DNA of 56,699 nt from CAZMRW01 sp964568805 (GCA_964568805.1 CAZMRW010000016.1:1-56699); one strand, 5' to 3'; counted from the stretch's first letter, positions 17,232-26,009 are shown. Notes: generated by a model not told the origin, from the sequence alone. Program-made: numbers and translations.

Positions 17232-17633
17232 ATGAAAACAACCAAAATTATTGCCACGGGATTAGTCAGTCTGGCGTTATTGGCGGGCTGCGAAAATTCG
17301 GAAGATAAGACGGCTGCCAAGGAAGCTGCATCAACGGCTCAAAGCGCCGCTACCGAAGCTGCAACGAAGGCCGCGGAAAGCGCAAAATCAGCGGCATCCA
17401 GCGCGGCTGACTCGGCTTCCCAAGCCGTAGAGAGCGCAAAAGAAGCCGGAACCGCAGTGGTTGAAAAAACAAAAGAAACGGCAGCCGAAGCCAGCGAAGC
17501 AGCAAAATCCGCCGCCGCCGACGTGGCAGAAAAAGCGAAAGAAACCGAGGAAGCAGCCGATAAAGCGGTAGCCACTGAAGTTGAGAAGTCTAAGGAAGCT
17601 GCAAAGGAAGCGATTGATGACATAGGAAAATAA
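17232..17633 (+). CDS. Ala/Lys/Glu-rich coiled-coil lipoprotein
   Basis: A 133-residue protein with a lipoprotein signal peptide (KIIATGLVSLALLAGC; Cys about residue 20). The rest is a near-uninterrupted run of A, K, E and S with an 11-residue-like periodicity (AAESAKSAASSAADSASQAV and so on). This predicts one long amphipathic helix, similar to LEA-like or Lpp-like helical lipoproteins. It should be anchored to the outer or inner membrane facing the periplasm, since residues +2 and +3 are E and N. No specific function can be assigned. A promoter-like sequence lies upstream at 17138. Confidence 0.8.
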   Translation: MKTTKIIATGLVSLALLAGCENSEDKTAAKEAASTAQSAATEAATKAAESAKSAASSAADSASQAVESAKEAGTAVVEKTKETAAEASEAAKSAAADVAEKAKETEEAADKAVATEVEKSKEAAKEAIDDIGK

Positions 17634-17826
17634 GGGATTTAACAGCAGCTGCGCGGGTATATGGGGCATTATCTTTAAACCTGCGCAGTCGCGTTGATAG
17701 CATATGCCGAACATTTCAGCATGAGCTGCATGTGCGTCAGAGCAAATCCATTACGTCTTTACATCCGATCTTTACTCATTTTTCATTTTTTCTTTCAGAT
17801 GGTTTCTGAAAAAACAGGAAATTTTT

Positions 17827-18360
17827 GTGTCAGTGAGAGCATTTAACAACAAGAAACCCCTGGTTGGCGAGAGGGTGTACATTGACGCCCAGGCAACGGT
17901 AATCGGTAATGTCACGATTGGCGATGACGTTTCTATCTGGCCGTCCACGGTGATCAGGGGCGACGTCGAACGCATTACGATAGGCGAGGGCACCAATGTG
18001 CAGGACGGTTCCGTATTGCATGTCACTCATTACGGCAAATATACCGATAGAGGCTATCCCTTAATGATTGGCAAAGGCGTCACCATCGGCCATAGAGCTG
18101 TGGCCCATGCCTGCACCATCGGCAATTACTGTCTGGTCGGGATCGGCGCCATCATCATGGATGATGTTGTGCTTGAAGATTATGTGATGCTGGGGGCGGG
18201 CTCGCTGGCGCCGCCGGGCAAGAAGCTCGAAAGCGGTTATCTTTATGTGGGCGCGCCTGCCAGACAGGTCAGGGCGTTATCCGATTCCGAAAAGGAATTT
18301 CTGGAATATTCCTATCAGCATTATATCCATCTCAAAGACGAATATCTGAAGCAAGGTTGA
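17827..18360 (+). CDS. Gamma-carbonic anhydrase family protein (YrdA-like)
   Basis: A 177-residue left-handed beta-helix protein with hexapeptide repeats such as VIGNVTIGDDVSIW and VTIGHRAVAHACTIG. The metal-binding His residues of the gamma-CA family are visible in VLHVTHYG, TIGHRA and VAHACTI. The start is GTG 17827 with AGGAAA at 17815-17820. Close relatives are YrdA and PaaY; many bind zinc, but carbonic anhydrase activity is not shown for most. It is convergent with aroE, with a palindromic repeat between the two. Confidence 0.9.
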   Translation: MSVRAFNNKKPLVGERVYIDAQATVIGNVTIGDDVSIWPSTVIRGDVERITIGEGTNVQDGSVLHVTHYGKYTDRGYPLMIGKGVTIGHRAVAHACTIGNYCLVGIGAIIMDDVVLEDYVMLGAGSLAPPGKKLESGYLYVGAPARQVRALSDSEKEFLEYSYQHYIHLKDEYLKQG

Positions 18361-18376
18361 ATCTAAGTCGAAGTGT

Positions 18377-18438
18377 CTGTAGGAGCGACGCCAGTCGCGA
18401 TTCGAGCCGCTCCAATCGCGGCTTGCGCGCTCCTACAG
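18377..18438. repeat. GTAGGAGCG-type REP palindrome between convergent genes
   Basis: CTGTAGGAGCG at 18377-18387 pairs exactly with CGCTCCTACAG at 18428-18438. An inner inverted part (CGCGATT and AATCGCG) strengthens the hairpin. It sits between the stops of the gamma-CA gene and aroE and could terminate both transcripts. Confidence 0.8.
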
Positions 18439-18446
18439 AGCGTCTT

Positions 18447-19298
18447 TTAGCCTTTAGCCTTTAGGCCAGCCTGCCTTTCCGAGTTTAAAAGTTCAATAAC
18501 CGGGCGGGTTTTCGGCCGCACGCCGCGCCATATAAAAAACGCTTCCGCGGCCTGTTCGACCAGCATACCGAGACCATCGAGGCTTTTCGCAGCATGATTT
18601 TCCAGGCCCCAGCGTACGAATGCTGTCGGTTCATCACCGTAAGCAAGATCGTAGCAGCAGCCTTGATCCGCCAGCAAACGTTCCGGCAAGGGCGGCAACT
18701 GGCCGCTTAAACTGGCCGATGTGGCATTCAGGATCACGTCGAATTGCCTGTGTTTTAAATCCCCAAAACCGCAGCCGTTGACAGAGTTCAGACTGGCAAA
18801 TTCGACGGCAAGACTGACCGCTTTTTCGGCTGTGCGGTTGGCGATAACGACAACCTGAGGCGCCTGCTCGAGTATAGGGCCGATGATGCCTCGGCTGGCG
18901 CCGCCTGCACCGAGAATCAGAATTCTGCTTCCCGCCAGAGTAATGCCATGATTAAGCAGTAAATCGGTTAACAGCCCCTGTCCATCGGTATTGTCGCCTA
19001 GAACGGTTCCATCGGACTGCAAGGCGAGAGTGTTGACGGCTTTGCTCAATTGGGCGCGGGGCGTTTTATGGCCGGCAAAGGCGTAGGCCAGCTCTTTCAA
19101 CGGCACGGTGCAATTGAGCCCCTTGCCGCCATCGGCAAAAAATGCAATTGCGGCGGATTCAAACTGTACTGCAGTCACTTCCCGGGCGCTGTATTCCAGC
19201 GTCTGCCCGGTCTGTTCGGCAAATAGACGGTGAATTCTGGGGGATTTGCTGTGTTTTATCGGATGGCCGAAAACGGAATAGCGATCTATCGAGCTCAT
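18447..19298 (-). CDS. aroE: Shikimate dehydrogenase
   Basis: A 283-residue AroE that reduces 3-dehydroshikimate with NADPH in the chorismate pathway. The substrate site SVFGHPIKHSKSPRIH is at the N-terminus, the catalytic Lys lies in NCTVPLKE near residue 65, and DNTDGQG is near 102. The Rossmann loop GAGGASRGI is near 130 with ANRTAEKA after it. ATG 19298 overlaps the stop of the membrane-protein gene by 4 bases (ATGA), so translation is probably coupled. A longer frame to 19331 lies inside that gene and is less likely. Confidence 0.95.
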   Translation of the reverse strand: MSSIDRYSVFGHPIKHSKSPRIHRLFAEQTGQTLEYSAREVTAVQFESAAIAFFADGGKGLNCTVPLKELAYAFAGHKTPRAQLSKAVNTLALQSDGTVLGDNTDGQGLLTDLLLNHGITLAGSRILILGAGGASRGIIGPILEQAPQVVVIANRTAEKAVSLAVEFASLNSVNGCGFGDLKHRQFDVILNATSASLSGQLPPLPERLLADQGCCYDLAYGDEPTAFVRWGLENHAAKSLDGLGMLVEQAAEAFFIWRGVRPKTRPVIELLNSERQAGLKAKG

Positions 19299-19822
19299 GA
19301 TTTCATTTGTTTTTCTATCCAGATTTCCCACAAAATTGTCGCCATGACGATAAAAATGGCGATCAGCAGTTCTATCCAGAAAAAGTGTTTGGTGTAGGCG
19401 GCGATCACAGCAGAGGCTCCCAGAAACACCCCAACCAGACTGAAGCGCCAGCCTACCCGCAAGCCGTCAAGTACGGTCGCCAGCGATAAAATCAATAAGG
19501 TCACCAAGCCGGTATCGGAGTTACCCTCGGCTTTTTGCACTAAGAAAGCGCCGGCGACCACCAGCAGCGACGTGGTCCAGTGTATCGATTGCTCAAGCAG
19601 GATGCTCTTGAAATCGTCGGTGCGATGTTTGGACTGCAGCCAGCCGATGATGATGGCGAAAAGGGCAAATACAAAAACCATCATGATCCAGTAGCCATAG
19701 CCGTCGGCCGGAGAATAATCGTTGATGCCGATCCCAACCAGTGACAGGATCAGCAGTAATACCAGAATGGCTTCCTCGATTTGAAATTTTCTTCTCTCGT
19801 TGATCAGTACGTCTTCAGACAT
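19295..19822 (-). CDS. Unknown inner-membrane protein, about five helices
   Basis: A 175-residue protein with a short charged N-terminus, then hydrophobic helices near residues 18-35, 43-62, 80-95, 105-120 and 128-165. I do not recognise the family. It overlaps aroE by 4 bases and follows hemB in the same direction 75 bases downstream, so it may be part of a hemB-aroE transcript. No enzymatic motif is visible. Confidence 0.75.
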   Translation of the reverse strand: MSEDVLINERRKFQIEEAILVLLLILSLVGIGINDYSPADGYGYWIMMVFVFALFAIIIGWLQSKHRTDDFKSILLEQSIHWTTSLLVVAGAFLVQKAEGNSDTGLVTLLILSLATVLDGLRVGWRFSLVGVFLGASAVIAAYTKHFFWIELLIAIFIVMATILWEIWIEKQMKS

Positions 19823-19897
19823 GAGACAGGCTCCGTTTTTTTATTTAATAGTTATGAGGTATGAAAATCCGGCGGTGATCGCTCAATGAAGATGCAT

Positions 19898-20911
19898 TCA
19901 ATCCTGGAGCCATTGTGCAACGGATTTGGCATAATAGGTCAGGACGGCGTCCGCTCCTGCGCGTTTGAAGGAGACAAGTGATTCCAGGACAACCTTTTGC
20001 TCATCGAGCCAGCCATTCATCGCGGCGGCTTTCAGCATGGCATATTCGCCGCTGACCTGATAGGCGAATGTGGGGACTCCGAACTGGTCCTTGATGCGCC
20101 GGATGATATCGAGATAGGGCAGGCCGGGTTTAACCATGACCATGTCGGCGCCTTCCTGTAAATCCAGTTGAATTTCACGTAATGCTTCATCCGAATTGGC
20201 CGGGTCCATTTGGTAACTGTATTTGTCGGCTTTACCCAATGATCCCGCTGAACCGACGGCGTCCCTGAAGGGTCCGTAAAAGCTCGATGCGTATTTGGCA
20301 GAATAGGCTAAAATTAGTGTGTTGATATGATTTTCTGCTTCCAGAACCTGCCTGATGGCGCCGATCCGGCCGTCCATCATGTCCGATGGCGCAACGATAT
20401 CGGCCCCGGCTTCGGCATGGGATAAGGCCTGCCGGCATAACACCTCAATGGTTTCATCATTGAGCACATAGCCGTCAAGATTGATCAGTCCATCCTGGCC
20501 GTGCGACGTAAAGGGGTCAAGGGCGATGTCGGTAATAATGCCTAAATCGGGATAAGCTTTTTTTAAGGCCCGTACGGTACGCTGAACCAAACCGTCCGGA
20601 TTATAAGCTTCCTCGGCGTTCTCGGATTTCTTTTCAGCGGGAGTGACTGGAAACAATGCGATTGCCGGAATGCCCAATTGAGTAAGCTCACCGGCTTCTT
20701 CAAGCAGCAGATCCAGAGACAATCTTGAAATGCCCGGCATCGATGAAATCGTTTCCTTACGGTTGTCGCCTTCGGTTACAAACATCGGGTAGATAAGGTC
20801 ATCGACGGATAAGCGGTGCTCGCGCATTAAACGGCGGGAAAAATCGTTATAACGCATTCTTCTCATGCGTGTATGGGGGAAATTGATGGTATTATAGGAC
20901 ATCTTATCCAT
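19898..20911 (-). CDS. hemB: Delta-aminolevulinic acid dehydratase (porphobilinogen synthase)
   Basis: A 337-residue HemB that joins two 5-aminolevulinate molecules to porphobilinogen for haem and corrinoid synthesis. The active-site lysines are in AYSAKYASSFYGPFRDA near residue 205 and MVMVKPGLPYLD near 260. The metal segment reads ALDPFTSHGQDG instead of the Cys-rich zinc form, so this is the Mg-type enzyme, as in Pseudomonas. Start ATG 20911 or 20902 (MSYN); neither has a strong Shine-Dalgarno. Confidence 0.96.
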   Translation of the reverse strand: MDKMSYNTINFPHTRMRRMRYNDFSRRLMREHRLSVDDLIYPMFVTEGDNRKETISSMPGISRLSLDLLLEEAGELTQLGIPAIALFPVTPAEKKSENAEEAYNPDGLVQRTVRALKKAYPDLGIITDIALDPFTSHGQDGLINLDGYVLNDETIEVLCRQALSHAEAGADIVAPSDMMDGRIGAIRQVLEAENHINTLILAYSAKYASSFYGPFRDAVGSAGSLGKADKYSYQMDPANSDEALREIQLDLQEGADMVMVKPGLPYLDIIRRIKDQFGVPTFAYQVSGEYAMLKAAAMNGWLDEQKVVLESLVSFKRAGADAVLTYYAKSVAQWLQD

Positions 20912-21061
20912 AGTTATGGGTTTAAAAAAATCAGAATCTCAGGTTTCCGGAGAAGGCGTTTTTTCGATCAACGGGCACTGGGAAATTATTGTATCAGGAA
21001 AGAATGTTGCTGATACGTTAAAACGGTAAACATACGACAGTTTGAATTGATGAGGGGTGTT

Positions 21062-21694
21062 ATGAAGGCTAAACGATATAGTATATTCAGTTTATTTGTG
21101 ATTTTAATAGGGTTGATGCCGGTTTCCAGGGCCATGTCGGAAAGCTTGTTGCCTCCGCAGCAAGCCATACAAACCGCTTCGGAACAATTACAGAAACGGC
21201 TGCAGGATAATTCGTTTTCGAAAGATTTCAAAAAGATTACCGAATACGTCAATGAGGTTATTTATCCGCATACCGATTTTGACCGGATTTCCGCGTTAGT
21301 TCTGGGTAAACTCTGGAAAAATGCGAGCAACGATGAAAAAGAACGGTTTAAACACGAGTTTCAAACTCTGCTGGTTAGAACTTATTCGAGGGCGTTTATT
21401 GAATTCAAGGAATGGTCGGTGCGATTTCTGCCGATGCAATTGGAACCCGGCGCGACCAAAGTCGTTGTGAAAACAGAGGTTTTACAGCCCGGAATTCAAC
21501 CGGTAGGCGTTCATTACCGTATGGCCCTTAGTAAGGGGCAATGGAAAGCCTACGATATCATGATAGAAGGGGTCAGTTTGGTAACCAATTATCGGACAAC
21601 CTTTTCGAACGAAGTTCAGGCCAAAGGCTCGTTGAATGCGGTCATTGACAGTCTTGCCAAACGCAACGCGGAAGCGTTTGTAGCGAAGAGTTAA
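21062..21694 (+). CDS. MlaC/Ttg2D-like phospholipid-binding periplasmic protein
   Basis: A 210-residue protein with a signal peptide (ending near SRA in VILIGLMPVSRA) and the MlaC/Ttg2D fold pattern: VNEVIYPHTDFDRISALVLGKLWKNAS, EFQTLLVRTYSRAF and the closing YDIMIEGVSLVTNYRTTF. MlaC carries phospholipid between the outer-membrane MlaA complex and the inner-membrane MlaFEDB pump. It stands alone here; no mlaFED genes are near. ATG 21062 has GAGGGG at 21052-21057 and is preferred to TTG 21047. A paralogue (HpnM-like) lies at 40984 in the hopanoid locus. Confidence 0.88.
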   Translation: MKAKRYSIFSLFVILIGLMPVSRAMSESLLPPQQAIQTASEQLQKRLQDNSFSKDFKKITEYVNEVIYPHTDFDRISALVLGKLWKNASNDEKERFKHEFQTLLVRTYSRAFIEFKEWSVRFLPMQLEPGATKVVVKTEVLQPGIQPVGVHYRMALSKGQWKAYDIMIEGVSLVTNYRTTFSNEVQAKGSLNAVIDSLAKRNAEAFVAKS

Positions 21695-21729
21695 AGAGAG
21701 TACCCGATAACAGTTTGAGCTGATTGAGA

Positions 21730-21765
21730 AGCGGGTGGTCTACGGTTTTTCTTAATGACCACCCG
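21730..21765. terminator. Hairpin after the mlaC-like gene
   Basis: GCGGGTGGTC at 21730-21739 pairs exactly with GACCACCCGC at 21756-21765 over a 16-base loop, 36 bases after the stop. The T-run is weak (GTTAGTTTAG). Confidence 0.6.
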
Positions 21766-21835
21766 CGTTAGTTTAGTGTTGTTAAAGAAAACATTTTTTA
21801 CAAAATCAGTTTATTTACCCAAGTATTAATGCCGC

Positions 21836-21863
21836 GGAGTTAAAAAACATGTTTTTTAACTCC
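21836..21863. repeat. Perfect 28-bp palindrome
   Basis: GGAGTTAAAAAACA and its exact reverse complement TGTTTTTTAACTCC meet with no spacer. It lies in a gene-poor 630-bp gap. With A-run and T-run in the arms it could be a bidirectional terminator or a protein-binding site. Confidence 0.75.
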
Positions 21864-22202
21864 AATGCTGGAATCGGGAAAGTGCAGAAACTTATGGGAT
21901 GATTAATAACTTAACAGAGCCGTGACGGGACGCAGTGACGCTACAATCGGAACTAAAAGATTCGTAGCCTAGACTTCCTTGCTATCTTTGTCATCTCCTG
22001 TAAAAAATTTAGCAATAGCCAATATCAGATTTGACTCCGGACACGCTGTTAAACCATAAGTATCCCTAATCCCGGATGGGCTGCCGGCAATCATCATAAA
22101 ATTTGGTGATTTTTGCCAAGTTGTTCAGAAGTGCAGGCTACAATTGAATGCCTCGGCCAGCCTAATAGTATGCCAATGAAATTTTGACGGGTAGCGCGAT
22201 GG
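21864..22202. other. Gene-poor gap, decayed-looking sequence
   Basis: I see no convincing gene. A 42-codon frame on the minus strand (21969-22097, reading MMIAGSPSGIRDTYGL) has no ribosome binding site or known relatives that I recognise. Confidence 0.4.
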
Positions 22203-22248
22203 AGTAGGGGCGGATTTATCAGCCCAGTGCGAATGAATTCGCGCCTAC
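22203..22248. repeat. GTAGGGGCG-type palindromic repeat
   Basis: GTAGGGGCG at 22203-22211 pairs with CGCGCCTAC at 22240-22248 with one mismatch, and an inner GCGAAT GA ATTCGC palindrome lies within. It resembles the widespread GTAGGxGCGAAT intergenic repeats of proteobacteria. Confidence 0.6.
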
Positions 22249-22325
22249 CTTTTAACCGTCTTTCATATTTGGCGAACTACTAGATCGCAATTCGATTACT
22301 CGTTTATAACAGGACAACCAGCACC

Positions 22326-23873
22326 ATGATGGAATTAGTTTGGGTCGGTACCGCATATATTGTTGGCTTGATCGCCAGCTGGATGACATTTCCGCCGCTG
22401 GTCGGCTATTTGATTGCCGGTTACGTTTTGCATGCCTTCGGAATACAGTCGGCAGACACATTGAGCCATCTGGCTGATATCGGCATTGAATTATTACTGT
22501 TCACCGTGGGCCTGAAGCTAAGATTGAGCTCGCTGCTGCGCAGGGAAGTATTACGCGTCGGCGGCTTGCATTTATTCATTGTGACCTGGGTTGCCGCGAT
22601 TTTTTTCCTATTGCTCGGCGAAAAGACCATAGGTGGTCTGGTATTGGGCGCCAGTCTGGCTTTTTCCAGCACCGTACTCGCCATCAAGGTACTGGAAGAC
22701 AATGGAGAACTGTCGTCGCTGCATGGCCGCGACGTACTCAGTATTCTGATTCTGCAGGATGTCGTGGCGATTGCGCTGCTGGCTTTTGCCGACGGCAGGC
22801 AGCCGTCGTATTGGGCCTTTGCATTGCTGCTTCTGCCATTACTGCGCCCGCTGGCACATAAATTGCTTAATGTCAGCCAGGCAGACGAACTGAGGCTGCT
22901 GCTCGGCGTTTCCCTGGCGCTGGCCGGCGGCGTGACGTCTGAAAACGTTGGAGTCTCGCCCGATCTCGGCGCCTTGCTGATGGGCATCATGCTGGGTGCT
23001 CACCATCAAATCGACGACCTTGCCGAAAAGCTCTGGAGTCTCAAGGAAGTCTTTCTGGTTGCTTTTTTTCTGCAGATCGGCCTGGCCGATTTGCCGAATA
23101 CGGATCAAATCATCGATGCGCTTGGACTTTTGGTGATATTGCCGCTGCAGGGCATCTTGTTCTTCGCGTTATTTTTGTTTTCCGGACTTCGCTCCCGCAC
23201 GGCCTTTATCTCGTCTTTGGCATTGATGACCTATAGCGAGTTTGCGCTGATTACCACCGGAGCGGTCGTCAAAGCGGAACTGCTGTCGCCGGAATGGAAC
23301 GCCACCATTGCTTTGGCGGTTGCGGGTTCATTGGCGATCGCAGCGCCGTTAAACCGTTATTCTCATCAGCTGTTTTCACGATTTGAACCGTATCTGACCC
23401 GTTTCGAGAGAAAATCCGGACACCCGGACCGACTTCCTGAATCCATAGGCTTGGCGGAATGGCTGGTGGTAGGTATGGGGCGCACCGGCCTTTCCGCCTA
23501 TCTGTCACTGCATCAGCGGGAAAAGCGCGTCGTTGGCCTGGATGCCGACCCGACCGTTCTGGAAAGTCTTCTTGCAGAGGGCAGGCGCGTGATTTACGGG
23601 GATGCCGAAGATCCCGAACTCTGGTCGAGGCTGCCGATGGAGCGGGTTAAAGGTATTATCCTGACCCTGCCTGAATTTGATGCAAGATGCTCGGCAGTGC
23701 GCCAGCTGAGAAAAAGAGGATACGCAGGGCAGATCGGCACGATTTGTTATCAATCCGATGAGAAGCTGCAATTGGTTCAGCTAGGGGCGAATTTTACGAT
23801 TCACCCGCTGGTTGAGGCTGGCAACCAGTTGGCCCGGCAAATACTCGGCGGTAATCTCGATTTTCCGAAATAA
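22326..23873 (+). CDS. CPA2-family cation:proton antiporter with TrkA-N domain (Kef/YbaL type)
   Basis: A 515-residue membrane protein. The first 370 residues form about 11-12 helices of the Na+/H+ exchanger fold, with LLFTVGLKLRLSSLLRREV and the ASLAFSSTVLAIKVLED segment typical of CPA2 proteins. A soluble RCK/TrkA-N domain follows, with the nucleotide loop VVGMGRTGLSAYL near residue 380 and VVGLDADP and VIYGDAEDPELW after it. It is shorter than KefB/KefC and most like YbaL or RosB-type K+/H+ exchangers. Ion and gating ligand cannot be told from sequence. AGGAC lies 9 bases before the ATG. Confidence 0.9.
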   Translation: MMELVWVGTAYIVGLIASWMTFPPLVGYLIAGYVLHAFGIQSADTLSHLADIGIELLLFTVGLKLRLSSLLRREVLRVGGLHLFIVTWVAAIFFLLLGEKTIGGLVLGASLAFSSTVLAIKVLEDNGELSSLHGRDVLSILILQDVVAIALLAFADGRQPSYWAFALLLLPLLRPLAHKLLNVSQADELRLLLGVSLALAGGVTSENVGVSPDLGALLMGIMLGAHHQIDDLAEKLWSLKEVFLVAFFLQIGLADLPNTDQIIDALGLLVILPLQGILFFALFLFSGLRSRTAFISSLALMTYSEFALITTGAVVKAELLSPEWNATIALAVAGSLAIAAPLNRYSHQLFSRFEPYLTRFERKSGHPDRLPESIGLAEWLVVGMGRTGLSAYLSLHQREKRVVGLDADPTVLESLLAEGRRVIYGDAEDPELWSRLPMERVKGIILTLPEFDARCSAVRQLRKRGYAGQIGTICYQSDEKLQLVQLGANFTIHPLVEAGNQLARQILGGNLDFPK

Positions 23874-23943
23874 TGCCAGCCCGGTTACCTGATAGCTCCT
23901 TACCGCCATGGAACCTTTCACTGGCGGCATGATCTCGCCTGGC

Positions 23944-25569
23944 TTAGTAAATGATTTTTTTATCTTTCAGCGCAGCGTAAATCTCGTCAATTGACAGACT
24001 GTCACTATCAAAATGCAGATCGGCTTGCTGAACGTTGCCGTTTAACCATAAACTGATTAAACCGGCATTTTTGACGGCTTGAATCAGCGATAGATCCTGA
24101 GTTTTCAACACCGTGGCGGCATGGCCGTTATCAAATAATTTTCTTTCCAGCTGATAGGCCATTGGCTCGCTTTTTTGGCCAGTTAATGCGACGGATGTTG
24201 CGTTTTGGCTAAATCGCGATGCGCGCTCTTCGGCGCTGACGGGCTGCAACTCGACATCTTCAGGGATTCCAATAATCATGCCTGCGCCGACCGTGCCGTT
24301 GCTTAGCCGGTCGATAATGATGAACGAGCCGGTGCCTTTGCTGGTTTTATAGGGATCGAAAACGACAGGGGCGTTGACCGAAACGGTGCAGCAACCGATT
24401 TCATTGAGTTTTAATTCGCTGGCATCATGGTGTTCGAGCGTATTGACATCGATACGATGATGAATCAGCGAAACCGAGCCGGAAACGCTGCGAGTCGCCA
24501 GCTTGATCGTGTATTGACGGCCTGGCGTCAAGGCTTTTTCGGTCATCCAGACGATATTGGCATTGAATTTGTCGGCGACTGTAGCCGGAGTTGATTCCTT
24601 GCCGATAATCATATCGCCGCGGCTGATGTCGATTTCATCTTCCAGCGTTAACGTGACGGCCATCGGCGGAAAAGCCCGTTCAAGCTCGCCGTCATAGGTG
24701 ATGATGGCCTTGATGTTGCTGCTTTTTCCTGAAGGCAGAGCGGTGATCCGGTCGCCTTCATGAAATACTCCTGATGCGACCGTGCCGCAAAACCCCCGAA
24801 AATCGAGGTTGGGACGATTGACATACTGAACCGGGAAGCGGGCGTCGTTAAAGTTATAGTCATTGGCGATTTTCACATGGTTGAGCGCATCCATCAGCGG
24901 TTCACCGCTAAACCAGGGCATATTTTCGCTGCGATTGACCACATTATCGCCATCCAGGGCGGAAAGCGGAATAAAGCAAACGTCATGCAGCGCCAGTGAT
25001 TTTGTGAAGTCGAGATAATCCTGTTTGATTTTGTTAAACGTTTTTTCGCTATAGTCGACCAGGTCCATCTTGTTGACGGCGACGATGATGTGTTGTATTC
25101 CGAGCAGCGAAGCGATGAAGCTGTGGCGTTTGGTCTGGGTTTGCACACCGTAGCGGGCGTCGATCAATATGATCGCCAGATCGCAGGTTGAGGCTCCCGT
25201 AGCCATGTTCCGGGTATATTGCTCATGCCCCGGCGTATCGGCAATGATGAACTTGCGCGTGGACGTGGAAAAGTAGCGGTAGGCGACATCGATGGTGATG
25301 CCCTGTTCGCGTTCGGCCTGCAGTCCGTCGACCAGCAGCGCCAGGTCGATCTTGCCGGCGCCCGTCGTCCCCGATTTAACGCTGTCGGCTTGAACCGCAG
25401 CCAGTTGATCTTCATAGATCATCTTGGAATCGTGCAAGAGCCGGCCAATCAGCGTGCTTTTGCCGTCATCGACGTTGCCACAGGTTAAAAAGCGCAACAA
25501 TTCCTTGCGTTCGTGTTGCGCCAGATAAGCATTGATATCGGTACTGATTAAATCGGATTGGTGGGACAT
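23944..25569 (-). CDS. cysN: Sulfate adenylyltransferase subunit 1 with decayed APS-kinase-like tail
   Basis: A 541-residue GTPase subunit of ATP sulfurylase. GTPase motifs: GNVDDGKSTLIGRL near residue 30, DTPGHEQYTRNMATGAS near 110, NKMDLVDYSE near 165. Residues up to about 445 match CysN. The last 95 look like a shrunken APS kinase: ALTGQ, then YQLERKLFDNGHAATVL, then AGLISLWLNG, but the kinase P-loop is missing. It works with CysD to make APS from sulfate and ATP. Start ATG 25569 has no Shine-Dalgarno, because heptad repeats reach to within four bases of it. Confidence 0.95.
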   Translation of the reverse strand: MSHQSDLISTDINAYLAQHERKELLRFLTCGNVDDGKSTLIGRLLHDSKMIYEDQLAAVQADSVKSGTTGAGKIDLALLVDGLQAEREQGITIDVAYRYFSTSTRKFIIADTPGHEQYTRNMATGASTCDLAIILIDARYGVQTQTKRHSFIASLLGIQHIIVAVNKMDLVDYSEKTFNKIKQDYLDFTKSLALHDVCFIPLSALDGDNVVNRSENMPWFSGEPLMDALNHVKIANDYNFNDARFPVQYVNRPNLDFRGFCGTVASGVFHEGDRITALPSGKSSNIKAIITYDGELERAFPPMAVTLTLEDEIDISRGDMIIGKESTPATVADKFNANIVWMTEKALTPGRQYTIKLATRSVSGSVSLIHHRIDVNTLEHHDASELKLNEIGCCTVSVNAPVVFDPYKTSKGTGSFIIIDRLSNGTVGAGMIIGIPEDVELQPVSAEERASRFSQNATSVALTGQKSEPMAYQLERKLFDNGHAATVLKTQDLSLIQAVKNAGLISLWLNGNVQQADLHFDSDSLSIDEIYAALKDKKIIY

Positions 25570-25572
25570 GAT

Positions 25573-25663
25573 TTCAAGGTTCAAGGTTCAAGGTTCAAGG
25601 TTCAAGGTTCAAGGTTCAAGGTTCAAGGTTCAGGGTTCAGGGTTCAGGGTTCAGGGTTCAGGG
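25573..25663. repeat. Heptanucleotide tandem array, left end of cassette
   Basis: Eight copies of TTCAAGG (25573-25628) followed by five of TTCAGGG (25629-25663), 91 bases in all. The array ends four bases from the cysN start codon and contains the stop codon of the four-helix-bundle gene. Confidence 0.95.
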
Positions 25664-25999
25664 TTGGCGGGATTTTATAAGTGCGGAAAGCATTTTTGAA
25701 ATTTGTTCGGCTTCATTTATTAAGGAAAGTCCCTTTTCATTATCAAAATAGCCGATTTTTATTCCAATATAAATTTGTGTCCGTAATTCGCCCGCCGAGC
25801 CTCTGGCGTAATAGAAAAATTTAATTGCATCTTTATTGCTGCCCCGTTCATAGCCCTCGGCTATGTTGCTGGGGACCGACAGCGCACAACGAGTCACTTG
25901 ATCCTTAAAGCTGTAATCCCGGCACTCGCTGAGAATTTTGTAGAGATTAACGCACAGTCTACAAGAGTTTTTCCAGACTTCTAAATCTTCAAAGCGCAT
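25658..25999 (-). CDS. Four-helix bundle protein (23S rRNA intervening-sequence protein family)
   Basis: A 113-residue all-helical protein of the S23/IVP-type four-helix bundle family. It has the family pattern FEDLEVWKNSCRLCVNLYKI, LSVPSNIAEGYERGSNKD, FFYYARGSAGELRTQI and a final LINEAEQISKMLSALI. Relatives occur inside intervening sequences of 23S rRNA genes, or free in genomes, and the bundle resembles the Avd accessory protein of retroelements. Its function is unknown. Here it lies between cysD and cysN, in the same direction, flanked by inverted heptad repeats. Its stop codon is within the left array. No good ribosome binding site is visible. Confidence 0.9.
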   Translation of the reverse strand: MRFEDLEVWKNSCRLCVNLYKILSECRDYSFKDQVTRCALSVPSNIAEGYERGSNKDAIKFFYYARGSAGELRTQIYIGIKIGYFDNEKGLSLINEAEQISKMLSALIKSRQP

Positions 26000-26009
26000 G
26001 ATGCTGTTT

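Noticed and set aside
21969..22097. 42-codon minus-strand frame in the gap after the mlaC-like gene
   Set aside because: No ribosome binding site and no known relatives or neighbours. It may be a remnant, but I cannot support it as a gene.
25622..25663. CRISPR-like array
   Set aside because: The units are seven-base tandem copies with no spacers, so this is a simple-sequence array and not a CRISPR.
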